Below, one piece after another: positions 33,245 through 41,448 of a stretch of 46,719 bases of DNA. This stretch comes from Planctomycetota bacterium. Its GTDB lineage: Bacteria; Planctomycetota; Phycisphaerae; UBA1845; UTPLA1. Every line of letters begins with the position of its first letter. Position 1 is the stretch's first letter. Where the stretch lies: NCBI GenBank assembly GCA_003576905.1, contig QEVG01000037.1:1-46719 (forward strand), read 5' to 3'. A model generated the notes under the pieces. That model saw only the letters and a program-made list of their open reading frames with translations. It was not told where the DNA came from and did not search any database. Both the position numbers and the translations under genes were made by a program.

Positions 33245-34555
33245 TCATTCGAATTCCTGGTGAACGCCGATGGCGATTTCGGCGGCGCGCTCGACGGAAA
33301 AGCTGAGCGTGGGGAGAGAGACGTCGTTGTGGCACCGGAGACAGACGAAGTCTACGGTGAGCGCGGCGCGGCCCTCGGCGTCCTTCACAACGCGCGTGCC
33401 GTCGGGCGTGAAGAAGCCGGTGTAGTCCAGCGGCTCGGTGGTGATGCGGAAGATGTGCGAGCGCGTGTCGCCCACGCGGGCCAGCGGACCGACCGCCGCG
33501 GTCGAGGCCGATGAACCGGACTTGACGGCATAGGGCATGTGGCAGCTTTCGCAGGTGAGGGTCTCGGTGTAGCCGTCGGTCGGCCTGACGAAGACCTTGC
33601 CCTCGTGCAGGGCCATGTTCTCCTCGGTGTGGCAGACCGTGCATTCATTGCGGATCGCGCCGGCCCGGTCGTACGACGTGCCGCGGTGGGGATCGTGGCA
33701 GAAGGTGCAGGCGAAGGCCGCATGTCCGCCGCTGGCGGCAAGTTCCTGCCATTGCGAGCGGGGGTTGATGAATCCGTCCACGCCGGTAATCTCGTCGGCC
33801 GGGCCGTCGAAGGGCGTGCTGTGGCATTGTTTGCAGGTCATTGCGCCGGGCGAATCCACAAAGATGTCCCGCGCGGACGGATTGGGAATGTGATTGGAGC
33901 CGGGCCCGTGGCACGCCTCGCATTGCACGCCGGCCTCGGCCCAGGTGCCGATGAAGCCGGGGCGGTTTTCCTGAAAGAGCGGGTTGGAGGGGTCCTGGGG
34001 GGCGGGGCCAGTCGTCTCATAGCGGAATCGATCGAAGTCGTACGGAAGCGGCGCCGCGGCGGTCGGTGCGAAGTCGGCGAAACCGGGCGTGGTGCCGTTC
34101 GGGGGGGTGTCGAGATTCCACTGCGTCGCCTTGCCGGTGAGCCCGGTCGTCAGAATAAAGCCGCCGTTGTCGATGAAGAGGGCGCGTTTGGCATATCCGC
34201 CAAGCAGGTAAGAGATGTCGGACCATGCGTAACCATCGGGGGGATTGGGTACGCCCGCCTGGTCGGCGGCGGCGGGGAAAGTCGGCGGTCCGCCCTGGAC
34301 GCGGTTGAGCGTAAAGGCGTGGGCATGCAGGGCGTACTGCTGGGCGATGTCGGCGTGGCAGGTCTTGCACGAGGTCGAGGTAAGAAAACTCGCCCCGCCG
34401 TTCGTTCTGTCGGTCGTGTTGTAATAGATCGGCAGCGTGGGCGTGTTGATGGTCACGACGTCGCACGCGCCGGAAGTCCATGCCGCGACAAGCGATGTCG
34501 CAATCACGACAGAGAGGACGCGGCGCGGGGCGACTCGAGGGGGGGCTTCATTCAC
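33245..34555 (-). CDS. Heptaheme c-type cytochrome
   Basis: This protein (436 residues from GTG 34555, with GGAG eight bases upstream) has a signal with SGAC that could be a lipobox, then seven CxxCH sites: CKTCH, CEACH, CKQCH, CTFCH, CTVCH, CESCH and CLRCH. The first part (CKTCHADIAQQYALHAHAFTLN) resembles the cytochrome c554-type start of perceived-electron-shuttle families, and CEACHGPGSNHI and CTFCHDPHRG recur in the two nonaheme neighbours. ATG at 34588 gives a longer form that lacks a visible ribosome-binding site. It is the last gene of a minus-strand run with both nonaheme cytochromes. A periplasmic carrier role is inferred. No catalytic motif is seen. Confidence 0.83.
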   Translation of the reverse strand: MNEAPPRVAPRRVLSVVIATSLVAAWTSGACDVVTINTPTLPIYYNTTDRTNGGASFLTSTSCKTCHADIAQQYALHAHAFTLNRVQGGPPTFPAAADQAGVPNPPDGYAWSDISYLLGGYAKRALFIDNGGFILTTGLTGKATQWNLDTPPNGTTPGFADFAPTAAAPLPYDFDRFRYETTGPAPQDPSNPLFQENRPGFIGTWAEAGVQCEACHGPGSNHIPNPSARDIFVDSPGAMTCKQCHSTPFDGPADEITGVDGFINPRSQWQELAASGGHAAFACTFCHDPHRGTSYDRAGAIRNECTVCHTEENMALHEGKVFVRPTDGYTETLTCESCHMPYAVKSGSSASTAAVGPLARVGDTRSHIFRITTEPLDYTGFFTPDGTRVVKDAEGRAALTVDFVCLRCHNDVSLPTLSFSVERAAEIAIGVHQEFE

Positions 34556-34596
34556 GCGGCATACTCCGTCGTTTCGCGAGGGGATCATCGCGTGCG

Positions 34597-35970
34597 TTAC
34601 CTGCCGATGCTCGTCAGAAGCCCCTGCGCGGTCAGGAGCATGTTGCGGGTGTAGCCTGGGTTGTGCACGCCGTAGCTGCCGTCGTACAGGGCGTAGTAAT
34701 ACAGGAATCGCACCTTCTTGAGCGTGTCGCGCTCGTCGGCGGTGCCGGCAATCGGCTGACCGTCGGCAGGTCCGCCGCAGCAACTGTATTCCCACGTGGC
34801 CGGATCGCCCAGGCGCGTCTTAACGTCGTCGAGCAATGCCTGGACGGAGGACCGGAGCGTGGCGGCGAGGGCCTGGGCGTTTTCGGCGGCGGGGTGACAG
34901 CCGGAAGCCACGCAGCCGGCGAAGTTGACTTCAAACGTGTGCCCGCTGATGGCGGGGGCGATTTCGCTCATGAAGTCCTGCCGGTACATGTGGCAGGAGG
35001 AACACTGCTCGCGCACGAGGGCATGCGGCGAGTTGACACTGAGTGTGAGCGGTTGGGTTCCGTCGGGCACGGGCATCTCGCCGACGTACACGTTGGACTG
35101 GACGCTGTGGTGCGGCGGGCGGGACGTGTCCTGCCAGGTGTTGCCGCGGCTGTGATGGCACTGGCCGCAGATGTTGAAGCGGGTGGGGTCGGTCGTGGCC
35201 GCAAGGGTGTTGGTCGCGGTCGGGTAGGCGACTTCGGGATATCGAAGCTGGTAATCGCGGCCGGAGTCGGCGAAGGGTGCGTTGCCGGTCCGTCCGTGCG
35301 GATCGTGGCAGGTCGCGCAGGCCACGGCGTTCATCTCCTCGCGGGACTTCCCGCTGAGGAGGTCGGCCGGGACGGACTGTCCTTCCTGAATGGCGAGGAA
35401 GCGGTAGTCGCCGGAGTGGCACGTCCCGCAACTGCTGAGCTGGTTGCCCTGTGCGAACGACGACGCCAGCGATTCGGTCACGAGGGCGTGGCCGGACTGC
35501 TGCCATTGTTCGAACGTGGGGTGATTGGCGCCGGTGTGGCAACGGCCGCAGACGGACGAAGCGATGTTCACGGGCGGCCGGAGGTTGATGTCGGCGACGT
35601 TCTCCACGTGATCGCGTCCCGGACCGTGGCAGCTTTCGCAGCCGACGCCGGCGAGGGCATCCGTGGTGGCCCGATTGACGAAGCCGCCTGATTCGCCGAA
35701 GCCGACGGTATGACAGCCGAGGCACTCGGCGTTTTCGCCCTGCCCCATTTCTTCCAGCGTGGCGAGTGCGCCGGAATGCAGCGTGGCAAGCCAGCTCGTA
35801 TGCGTATTCGCGTGGCACTGACTGCATCGCTCGGAGCCGATGTACTTGCCGGTGAGGCCTGAGTTTCCGGGCGGCTGGGGGCCGGGCGGCGGGCACAGGA
35901 GACCGAGGCCGGCGGGTGAAAGGAAACAAACCGCAAGGATGAGACAGCGAATGCTGGATGAACGTGTCAT
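34597..35970 (-). CDS. Nonaheme c-type cytochrome, c554-like, with terminal CX4CH
   Basis: This protein (457 residues from ATG 35970; GGAGAG just upstream) has a hydrophobic leader ending in LLCPPPG with a proline-rich linker. Eight CxxCH sites follow: CSQCH, CLGCH, CESCH, CGRCH, CGTCH, CATCH, CGQCH and CSSCH. The ninth is CX4CH (GCVASGCHP). The N-terminal GKYIGSERCSQCHANTHTSWLATLHS is cytochrome_C554-like. It is closely similar along its full length to the protein at 36238-37719, with all heme sites in register, and so arose by tandem duplication. ATG at 35991 is the alternative start. The heptaheme gene follows. The job is probably periplasmic electron transfer. Confidence 0.87.
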   Translation of the reverse strand: MTRSSSIRCLILAVCFLSPAGLGLLCPPPGPQPPGNSGLTGKYIGSERCSQCHANTHTSWLATLHSGALATLEEMGQGENAECLGCHTVGFGESGGFVNRATTDALAGVGCESCHGPGRDHVENVADINLRPPVNIASSVCGRCHTGANHPTFEQWQQSGHALVTESLASSFAQGNQLSSCGTCHSGDYRFLAIQEGQSVPADLLSGKSREEMNAVACATCHDPHGRTGNAPFADSGRDYQLRYPEVAYPTATNTLAATTDPTRFNICGQCHHSRGNTWQDTSRPPHHSVQSNVYVGEMPVPDGTQPLTLSVNSPHALVREQCSSCHMYRQDFMSEIAPAISGHTFEVNFAGCVASGCHPAAENAQALAATLRSSVQALLDDVKTRLGDPATWEYSCCGGPADGQPIAGTADERDTLKKVRFLYYYALYDGSYGVHNPGYTRNMLLTAQGLLTSIGR

Positions 35971-36161
35971 AGGCTCTCCGGCGTACTTCATGCTCCGTGG
36001 CGCGCGAGCCCGTCCACTGCTGGTATTTTAGGCTCGACCGGCCGTGCGGAACAGGTCCGGCCTTCGAGGATGAATCCACAATCCGGCAAGCGCTCGCGGC
36101 AATCCCGGAAAGCAAACAGCGGCGTGTTACCCTGAAGGGTCGCGCGCCGCTGTCGTTCGGA

Positions 36162-36224
36162 TGTTCCCTGCGAGCCGGGAACAGGTGGGGCGACCCGCGC
36201 GGTGAAGGGGTGACCGCGCGGGTC
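36162..36224 (-). terminator. Tandem hairpins after the first nonaheme gene
   Basis: A perfect 12-bp stem, GACCCGCGCGGT (36192-36203) with ACCGCGCGGGTC (36213-36224), has a 9-nt loop and lies 13 nt past the stop codon. A second 7-bp stem, TGTTCCC (36162-36168) with GGGAACA (36177-36183), follows. No T-run is present, so these may be attenuating or mRNA-stabilising hairpins. Confidence 0.45.
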
Positions 36225-36237
36225 GGAGGATCAGTAA

Positions 36238-37719
36238 CTACTGGACATCCGGCGCTTCATTCGCGTATTGCTCGGCAAGAATCAGAGCTTCGCGCATGTA
36301 GTCCGGGTTGTGGACACCGCCGCCGCCGCCATCCTTGAAGTAGTAGAGAATGTAGCGGGCCTTCTTGATTCCGTCGGGAATCTTGCCCTGACCGCCGGCG
36401 TTGTTGGCCGGGCCGCCTTCACTGGTGAATTCCCAGCATGGGCCGGTCGGAGCGGGGTTGAGCCCGGTGCACCATGTGACCTGCGCCGGGCGTGCGGCCC
36501 AGGCGTCCAGCGCCACTTCAACGAGATGGCTGCGGAAGTCAAACTCGACGGTGATGCCGGTGAGCTTGGCCTGTGCGTTTTCCTCGGAGCCGTGGCAGGG
36601 GACGCATCCGCCCATGTGCACCTCGAAGCTGTGGCCGGAGACGGCGGGGGCGATGCCCTCGACGAACGGCCGGCGATACACGTGGCAGGTGGAGCACTGC
36701 TCGGCCGTGTTCAGGTGGACGGAAGGTCGGCTTGGAACGATGGGCTCCAGGTTGCTCGCCGGCAAGGGCATTTCGCCGAAGAACACGTTGACCTGATCAC
36801 TCGGATGCGGCTCGCGCGAGGAGTCCGTCCAGACGCGGTCGCGCGTGTGGTGACACTGACCACAGAGGTTGAATCGCGATGGATCCTGTGCCATAGTCAA
36901 GTCCGTCGTCGGTGTCGTGTACTTGACGAGCGGATGGCGGAGCTGGTAGTCGCGCCCGTCGTCTGCGGTAGGGACATTGCCGGTGCGGGCGTGCGGATTG
37001 TGGCAGATGACGCAGGTGATGCCTGCCATCTGATCGCCCGTCAGGCCCGCCAGGGCGTTGTCGGGCACCGTCTCGCCCTTGATGATGGCGCGGTAGTAGT
37101 AGTCGCCGGAGTGGCACTTGCCACAGGAGTTTAGAGACGTTCCGTTGGCGAACCTCGGAACAAGTTCGGCGTTTACGGCGGCATGCTTGGACGTCTGCCA
37201 GTCCTCAAAGTTGGGATGATGCTCGCCGGTGTGGCATTTGCCGCAGACGTCAGCGGAGATGTTGAGCTTCGGTCGGAGTGCCTCGTCGTTGACGTTGGAA
37301 GCGTGGTCCCCCCCGGCTCCGTGGCAGTTTTCGCACTGAACGCCGGCGAGGGAGTTGGTCGTGGCGCGATCGACGAATCCGCCTGTGTCGCCGAAGCCGA
37401 CGGTGTGGCACCCGAGGCAGGCCGAATTGGTTCCCTGGCCGATTTCCTCGAGGGTTTCGAGGGCCTTGGAATGCAGGGTTCCCAGCCAGTCCGTGTGCAC
37501 ACCACTGTGGCACTGGCTGCAGCGAGCGGCACCGACGTACTTGCCGGTGAGGCCGCTGTCGCCTGTGGGTGGAGTGCCTCCGTTATCGCCGCCGTCGTCG
37601 GGCGGCGGGGTCGTTGAGGGACAGAGCATGCCAGCCATGGCCAGCGTACCTACGAGGAGTGCCATCGCCATCAAGCTGAAGGGGCGATGTCGGTAGAAGT
37701 GCGTCGCGTGCGGAGCCAT
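36238..37719 (-). CDS. Nonaheme c-type cytochrome, c554-like (paralogue)
   Basis: This protein (493 residues from ATG 37719, with AGGAG 8-9 nt upstream) has a signal (FSLMAMALLVGTLAMAGMLC) and a Pro/Asp/Gly-rich linker. Nine canonical sites follow: CSQCH, CLGCH, CENCH, CGKCH, CGKCH, CVICH, CGQCH, CSTCH and CVPCH. The segments GLTGKYVGAARCSQCH, CLGCHTVGFGDTGGFVDRATT and GRDYQLRHP are shared almost unchanged with the next gene. Its ninth site is normal CxxCH, while the paralogue has CX4CH there. A longer upstream frame (57 more codons) has no support. The -1 residue before the candidate lipid cysteine is Leu in both paralogues, unusual for a lipobox. A periplasmic electron-carrier role is inferred. 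Confidence 0.9.
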   Translation of the reverse strand: MAPHATHFYRHRPFSLMAMALLVGTLAMAGMLCPSTTPPPDDGGDNGGTPPTGDSGLTGKYVGAARCSQCHSGVHTDWLGTLHSKALETLEEIGQGTNSACLGCHTVGFGDTGGFVDRATTNSLAGVQCENCHGAGGDHASNVNDEALRPKLNISADVCGKCHTGEHHPNFEDWQTSKHAAVNAELVPRFANGTSLNSCGKCHSGDYYYRAIIKGETVPDNALAGLTGDQMAGITCVICHNPHARTGNVPTADDGRDYQLRHPLVKYTTPTTDLTMAQDPSRFNLCGQCHHTRDRVWTDSSREPHPSDQVNVFFGEMPLPASNLEPIVPSRPSVHLNTAEQCSTCHVYRRPFVEGIAPAVSGHSFEVHMGGCVPCHGSEENAQAKLTGITVEFDFRSHLVEVALDAWAARPAQVTWCTGLNPAPTGPCWEFTSEGGPANNAGGQGKIPDGIKKARYILYYFKDGGGGGVHNPDYMREALILAEQYANEAPDVQ

Positions 37720-37796
37720 CGTTCGTTCTCCTTGGAGCCCTGCTTTTAAGAAACCAAGTCCTCGCAGACCGACGGCAAGGGACTGTCTCGCGTCTT

Positions 37797-37819
37797 CATC
37801 GACGACCCATGCGTCGATG
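37797..37819. promoter_or_regulatory. 8-bp palindrome upstream of the nonaheme gene
   Basis: CATCGACG (37797-37804) and CGTCGATG (37812-37819) form a perfect inverted repeat with a 7-nt spacer, 78 nt upstream of the ATG at 37719. It could be a regulator operator or an mRNA hairpin. No second copy was found by eye. Confidence 0.3.
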
Positions 37820-38238
37820 CCGTTGTCGAATCGGGATGTCCTCTCACCGGCCGTTACCGGCCTGCAATCTGTTCTCTCGGACCTGTGCAATCGCCATGCC
37901 AGCGAACCACACTCTGCGGAAATCGCCCCGAGGCCCGTAGTGCGGAATTATCCCAGGGTGATCCGCGATTCCAAGCGGGAAACGCCCTTTTTTACGTGGC
38001 TGCATCCTGGCTCGGCGAAAAGTTTCGCCACGGAGGTGGAAAATTCCCCCAGTTCAACATCGGAGTGCAGCAACTTGCCGCCCGCCGACTTCTCTTTTGA
38101 ATTCGTTCATCCGGCATCGCAATATGCACGGATTTCGAGCCTGCCCGACACGTACGCCCTTGGCGCAAGTGCCATCGTCGGGGTCTCACCCGTTGGAAAA
38201 CCGGGGTTGAAATCATTGAAAGTACGGCACGGGATGTG

Positions 38239-38266
38239 TTGGTAATCCCGCGTCGAGAGTTATGAT
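38239..38266 (+). promoter_or_regulatory. Candidate sigma-70 promoter for the b/c-cytochrome operon
   Basis: TTGGTA (38239-38244) and TATGAT (38261-38266) have a 16-nt spacer. A start site near 38273 gives a leader of about 40 nt before the GTG at 38314. Confidence 0.4.
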
Positions 38267-38313
38267 GCCGGGCGTCAGGCGTCTGGGTCCGGTGCTGACG
38301 AGGGGCTGAATAG

Positions 38314-40245
38314 GTGACTGTTCCGGTCGACGCGATGATGGACCCGGCGAAACGCACACGGCGTGACGGGCGGGGAGAAACTGCCCGGCGAAACCGGGCG
38401 TGGATGGTTCTTCTGTTCGGCGGCGCATTTTTGCTGCCGGCAGCGGCTGCGCGGGCCGACGACCCGGAGAACTGCCTGATCTGTCATCAGTACCGCGGGC
38501 TTTCGCGCTTCGACGAAGCCAGCGGCCGGGCACACGTGTTTTTCGTCGATCCGCAGTATGCGCTGGCGCACCGCGGGCCGCACGGACGTCTGGCATGCAC
38601 GGCGTGTCACATCCGCGAAGAGGTGGAAGTCGTCCCGCATCACGCGGTGACGCCGGTTGATTGCACGCGGCAGTGCCACCTTCCAAGCACCACGGGGATC
38701 GAACGCCGGTTCAGCCATGACAACGTCATGGAGATGCTGGCCCGCAGCGCGCACAAGCCGGAGGAACTTTCCAAGCTGACCTTCAGCCGGGGACCGCTGC
38801 TGGCGGACAATCAGTCGATTTGTCTCTACTGCCACGATGAGCCGCTGTTTCGCGACCCGGCGCTGGCGATTCCGAAGTTCACGGAGCTTGCGGACCGCGT
38901 TTATGACCGGTGCGACGTCTGCCATGCCGAAAAGGTGGCGACGGACATCGAGTATTACGTGCGGCACATCGCGTCCCGCTTTCAGCCGGCGCGGACGCCC
39001 CTGGAGCTGGCCCAGGTCTGCGCGGTGTGCCACAGCGATCCGAAAGTGATGGCAGAGCGCGAGCTGCCGAATTCGGTGGCGAGCTTTGTGCGAAGCTTTC
39101 ATGGCAAGGCCGCGCTTCTTGGCGATTTCTCCACTGCCGACTGCCTCAACTGCCACGTCACGGCGGGCGAAAACGCGCACCTGATGCTTGCTCCGGATGA
39201 TCCAAAGTCCTCGGTGCACGTCGCCAACGTGGCGGAATCGTGCCGAAGCCTGGTGTGTCATCCCGGCGCGGATCCCAAGATCGCCGAGACGGCGGTGCAT
39301 CTCGACCTGCCGACGGCACAGGGCACGATTGAATACGCTCTTGCGGCGATCTTCATTGTCCTCACGATTCTGACGTTCGGGCCGTCGTGCATGCTCGTTC
39401 TGCTCGATCTGCTCCAGGTGATCGTCGGCCGTGAGGTGCACGGGGAGGAGCGGCTCCATGCGCTGGTCAAGAGAATCATGGAGGACCCGCGCGGAAAGCA
39501 TCAGCTTGTACGATTCTCGGTGAACCATCGCGTTCAGCACTGGGTTCTTTCGGCGCTGTTCATTCTCCTGGTGTTGACAGGCTTTCCGATGAAGTTCGCC
39601 GACGACTGGTGGGCCGCGCCGCTGGTCCGGATGTTCGGCGGACTGGGATGGGCACGGGTCATTCATCACTGGTCGGGCATCCTGCTCGTCCTCGGCTTTT
39701 TCGGGCACCTGGTGGACGTCTTCTTCGGATTTGTCAGCCGGGCGCGCGAGCTTGGCGGACCGCACGGCCGGGCGGACTATGTCAAGGCGTGGGTGTCGCT
39801 GCCCATGTGGATATCGCCGACGGACATCAAGAAGTCCATCCAGCTGATCCTGTACCTGATGTTCCTGCGCAAGGAGAAGCCCGCGTTCGGCAGATTCAGC
39901 CCCGCCGAGAAGTTTGAGTACCTCGGCGTATTCTGGGGGACGATGCTACTCGGCATCACCGGGCTGCTTCTTTGGGGTGAGCAGATCAGCTCGCATTTCC
40001 TGTCCGGGCGGGCGTTCAACCTGGCGACCATCGCCCACACCTACGAGGCGTTCCTGGCGGTGATTCACGTGGGTATCCTGCATATCTATAACGTGATCTT
40101 CGCGCCCAAGGTGTTCCCGCTTTCGACCGCGACGATGAACGGCTATACGCCGATCGCCAAGCTGGTCGAGGAGCACGGGGAGATGATCGACGAAGTCGCG
40201 CGCGACCTGGGAATCCGGGACGAAGGAGAGCCTTACCATGAGTAG
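38314..40245 (+). CDS. Octaheme c/b-type inner-membrane cytochrome, CbcL-like architecture
   Basis: This 643-residue protein has a signal peptide (cleaved near ARA|DD, residue 48) and an exported domain with eight heme sites: C54, C95, C117 (CX3CH, CTRQCH), C170, C200, C236, C277 and C310 (CX4CH, CRSLVCH). Five transmembrane helices follow at about 340-372, 403-428, 446-474, 534-556 and 572-597. Histidines H405, H409, H451, H452, H465, H575, H585 and H590 lie in or near the helices and could bind two b hemes, as in formate dehydrogenase gamma or cytochrome b561-type subunits. Fusion of multiheme c and di-heme b parts is the plan of Geobacter CbcL, an inner-membrane quinol oxidoreductase. The GTG start is plausible; ATG 38335 is the alternative. 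Confidence 0.85.
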   Translation: MTVPVDAMMDPAKRTRRDGRGETARRNRAWMVLLFGGAFLLPAAAARADDPENCLICHQYRGLSRFDEASGRAHVFFVDPQYALAHRGPHGRLACTACHIREEVEVVPHHAVTPVDCTRQCHLPSTTGIERRFSHDNVMEMLARSAHKPEELSKLTFSRGPLLADNQSICLYCHDEPLFRDPALAIPKFTELADRVYDRCDVCHAEKVATDIEYYVRHIASRFQPARTPLELAQVCAVCHSDPKVMAERELPNSVASFVRSFHGKAALLGDFSTADCLNCHVTAGENAHLMLAPDDPKSSVHVANVAESCRSLVCHPGADPKIAETAVHLDLPTAQGTIEYALAAIFIVLTILTFGPSCMLVLLDLLQVIVGREVHGEERLHALVKRIMEDPRGKHQLVRFSVNHRVQHWVLSALFILLVLTGFPMKFADDWWAAPLVRMFGGLGWARVIHHWSGILLVLGFFGHLVDVFFGFVSRARELGGPHGRADYVKAWVSLPMWISPTDIKKSIQLILYLMFLRKEKPAFGRFSPAEKFEYLGVFWGTMLLGITGLLLWGEQISSHFLSGRAFNLATIAHTYEAFLAVIHVGILHIYNVIFAPKVFPLSTATMNGYTPIAKLVEEHGEMIDEVARDLGIRDEGEPYHE

Positions 40246-41374
40246 CGAGGCTCAGCGCAAGATCTTCCGGAGAATCTGGGCGGTCGTCCGGCTCGCCGGA
40301 CGCTTTCTGCGCAATGCGGTGCCGCGCATCTACGCGACTGCCATCATGTTCGTGATTGTCTGGCTGACCTTCCTGGCGGTGCGGTATCTGGTCACGTCGC
40401 TGGCAATTGCATCGGGACCGCCACCGCAGATCGTGGCGCTGCCCACGCGGCTGGACCGCGCCGCGCTTCGAGAGGGCCGCTCGGCATTCGCCGCGCTGGA
40501 CGCTGCCGAGCACCCGCGTTCGCCGCTGGCGCACTATCACCGTTTGGGCGGCTGGGTTCAGCCGGACACGTTCAACGACTGCACACGCAGCGGGTGCCAC
40601 AATCCACTGCCGCACGCGAAGCGGAAAGAAGTACGCGCCTTTCTGAACATGCACGCCACAAGCATTCATTGCGGCGTGTGTCACATGGAAGGAGACCGAG
40701 TGCCCCGTCCGCTGGTGTGGTACGGCCTGGACGCAGGTAAGCCGGGCGATCCGCCTTCGCTGCTTCAGGCCTACGCCATGCTCACCGCGCCGGACGCGGC
40801 GTCGATGTGGAAGCGCGACGGCGACGCGGCGCAAAAGAAGTTAGTCCATCTCCTGAACTCCGCCGCAAGGGAGTCGGGTGATGTTCCGGCCCTTGCCCGG
40901 CTCGCGGAACACTTTGAGGCTTATCGCGTGGGCAGCAAGGCCTTTGACCAGATGCTCACGGACGGCCCCGCCGCGCTTGCGCGGCATTTTCGCGGGGAAT
41001 ACGGCGCGAAACTCGCGCTCCGGGACGAGAGAACGGGCCGACCGCTCCTGGGGCACCCGAACACCGGCCCGGCCGTCGCGGAGTGGTTTGCCCGCAAGGA
41101 TACGGCGGTGGGAGAGGAAGCGACGAAACTTCTCGAAGCGGTTCATCCCATGCGCCGGGCGTCCGCGCTGACCTGCACCGACTGCCACCGCACCCAGGGG
41201 TCCTTGATTGATTTTCCGAAGTTGGGTTATCCGGAGGCGCGAATACGCTCCCTGATCGATCCGGTCGTGTTTTCCATGATCGAGCATATCAACGCCGGGC
41301 GGCCGTTTAATCTGCCCGCCGTGCTGGGCGGCGCGCCGCTTCCGCCGCCCGACGTCGAGAAGAAGGCGCCCTGA
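40238..41374 (+). CDS. Membrane-anchored triheme cytochrome
   Basis: This 378-residue protein has a basic cytoplasmic end, one transmembrane anchor (IYATAIMFVIVWLTFLAVRYLV, about 31-52) and an exported domain with three heme sites: CX4CH (CTRSGCHNP), CGVCH and CTDCH. The third lies about 190 residues after the second, and the helical part between them has no recognised motif. The gene overlaps the b/c-cytochrome gene by eight bases, so the two are probably co-translated subunits of one membrane complex. A NapC-like role, taking electrons from the b/c subunit to periplasmic carriers, is a reasonable guess, but the number and spacing of hemes differ from NapC. Confidence 0.8.
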   Translation: MSSEAQRKIFRRIWAVVRLAGRFLRNAVPRIYATAIMFVIVWLTFLAVRYLVTSLAIASGPPPQIVALPTRLDRAALREGRSAFAALDAAEHPRSPLAHYHRLGGWVQPDTFNDCTRSGCHNPLPHAKRKEVRAFLNMHATSIHCGVCHMEGDRVPRPLVWYGLDAGKPGDPPSLLQAYAMLTAPDAASMWKRDGDAAQKKLVHLLNSAARESGDVPALARLAEHFEAYRVGSKAFDQMLTDGPAALARHFRGEYGAKLALRDERTGRPLLGHPNTGPAVAEWFARKDTAVGEEATKLLEAVHPMRRASALTCTDCHRTQGSLIDFPKLGYPEARIRSLIDPVVFSMIEHINAGRPFNLPAVLGGAPLPPPDVEKKAP

Positions 41375-41448
41375 CAGGGCGGCGGGCCGGTGACAGGGGT
41401 CCGCGAGCCGTTCCCGCGGCGGCCCGCCCGCTGATACCATGCCCCACC

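Larger units (their letters stand above)
37720..38313. other. Divergent intergenic region between nonaheme and b/c-cytochrome genes
   Basis: This 594-nt region between divergent starts has no convincing gene. It holds the palindrome at 37797-37819 and the promoter candidate at 38239-38266, listed separately. A 142-codon frame on the plus strand has no recognisable features and is considered chance. Confidence 0.5.

Noticed and set aside
34597-37719. Hydroxylamine oxidoreductase-like catalytic enzymes
   Set aside because: All nine sites read as heme-attachment motifs of a c554-type carrier, and I see no typical octaheme enzyme pattern with its crosslinking tyrosine.
38225-38243. Sigma-54 promoter (GGCAC...TTGG)
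   Set aside because: The GG-N10-GC spacing does not fit.
37817-38245. 142-codon plus-strand frame in the divergent cytochrome intergenic region
   Set aside because: It has no ribosome-binding site, signal or domain, and covers the regulatory DNA.
41381-41428. Terminator after the triheme gene (GGCGGGCC with GGCCCGCC)
   Set aside because: The 8-bp stem has a 32-nt loop and no T-run, so chance in GC-rich DNA is likely.
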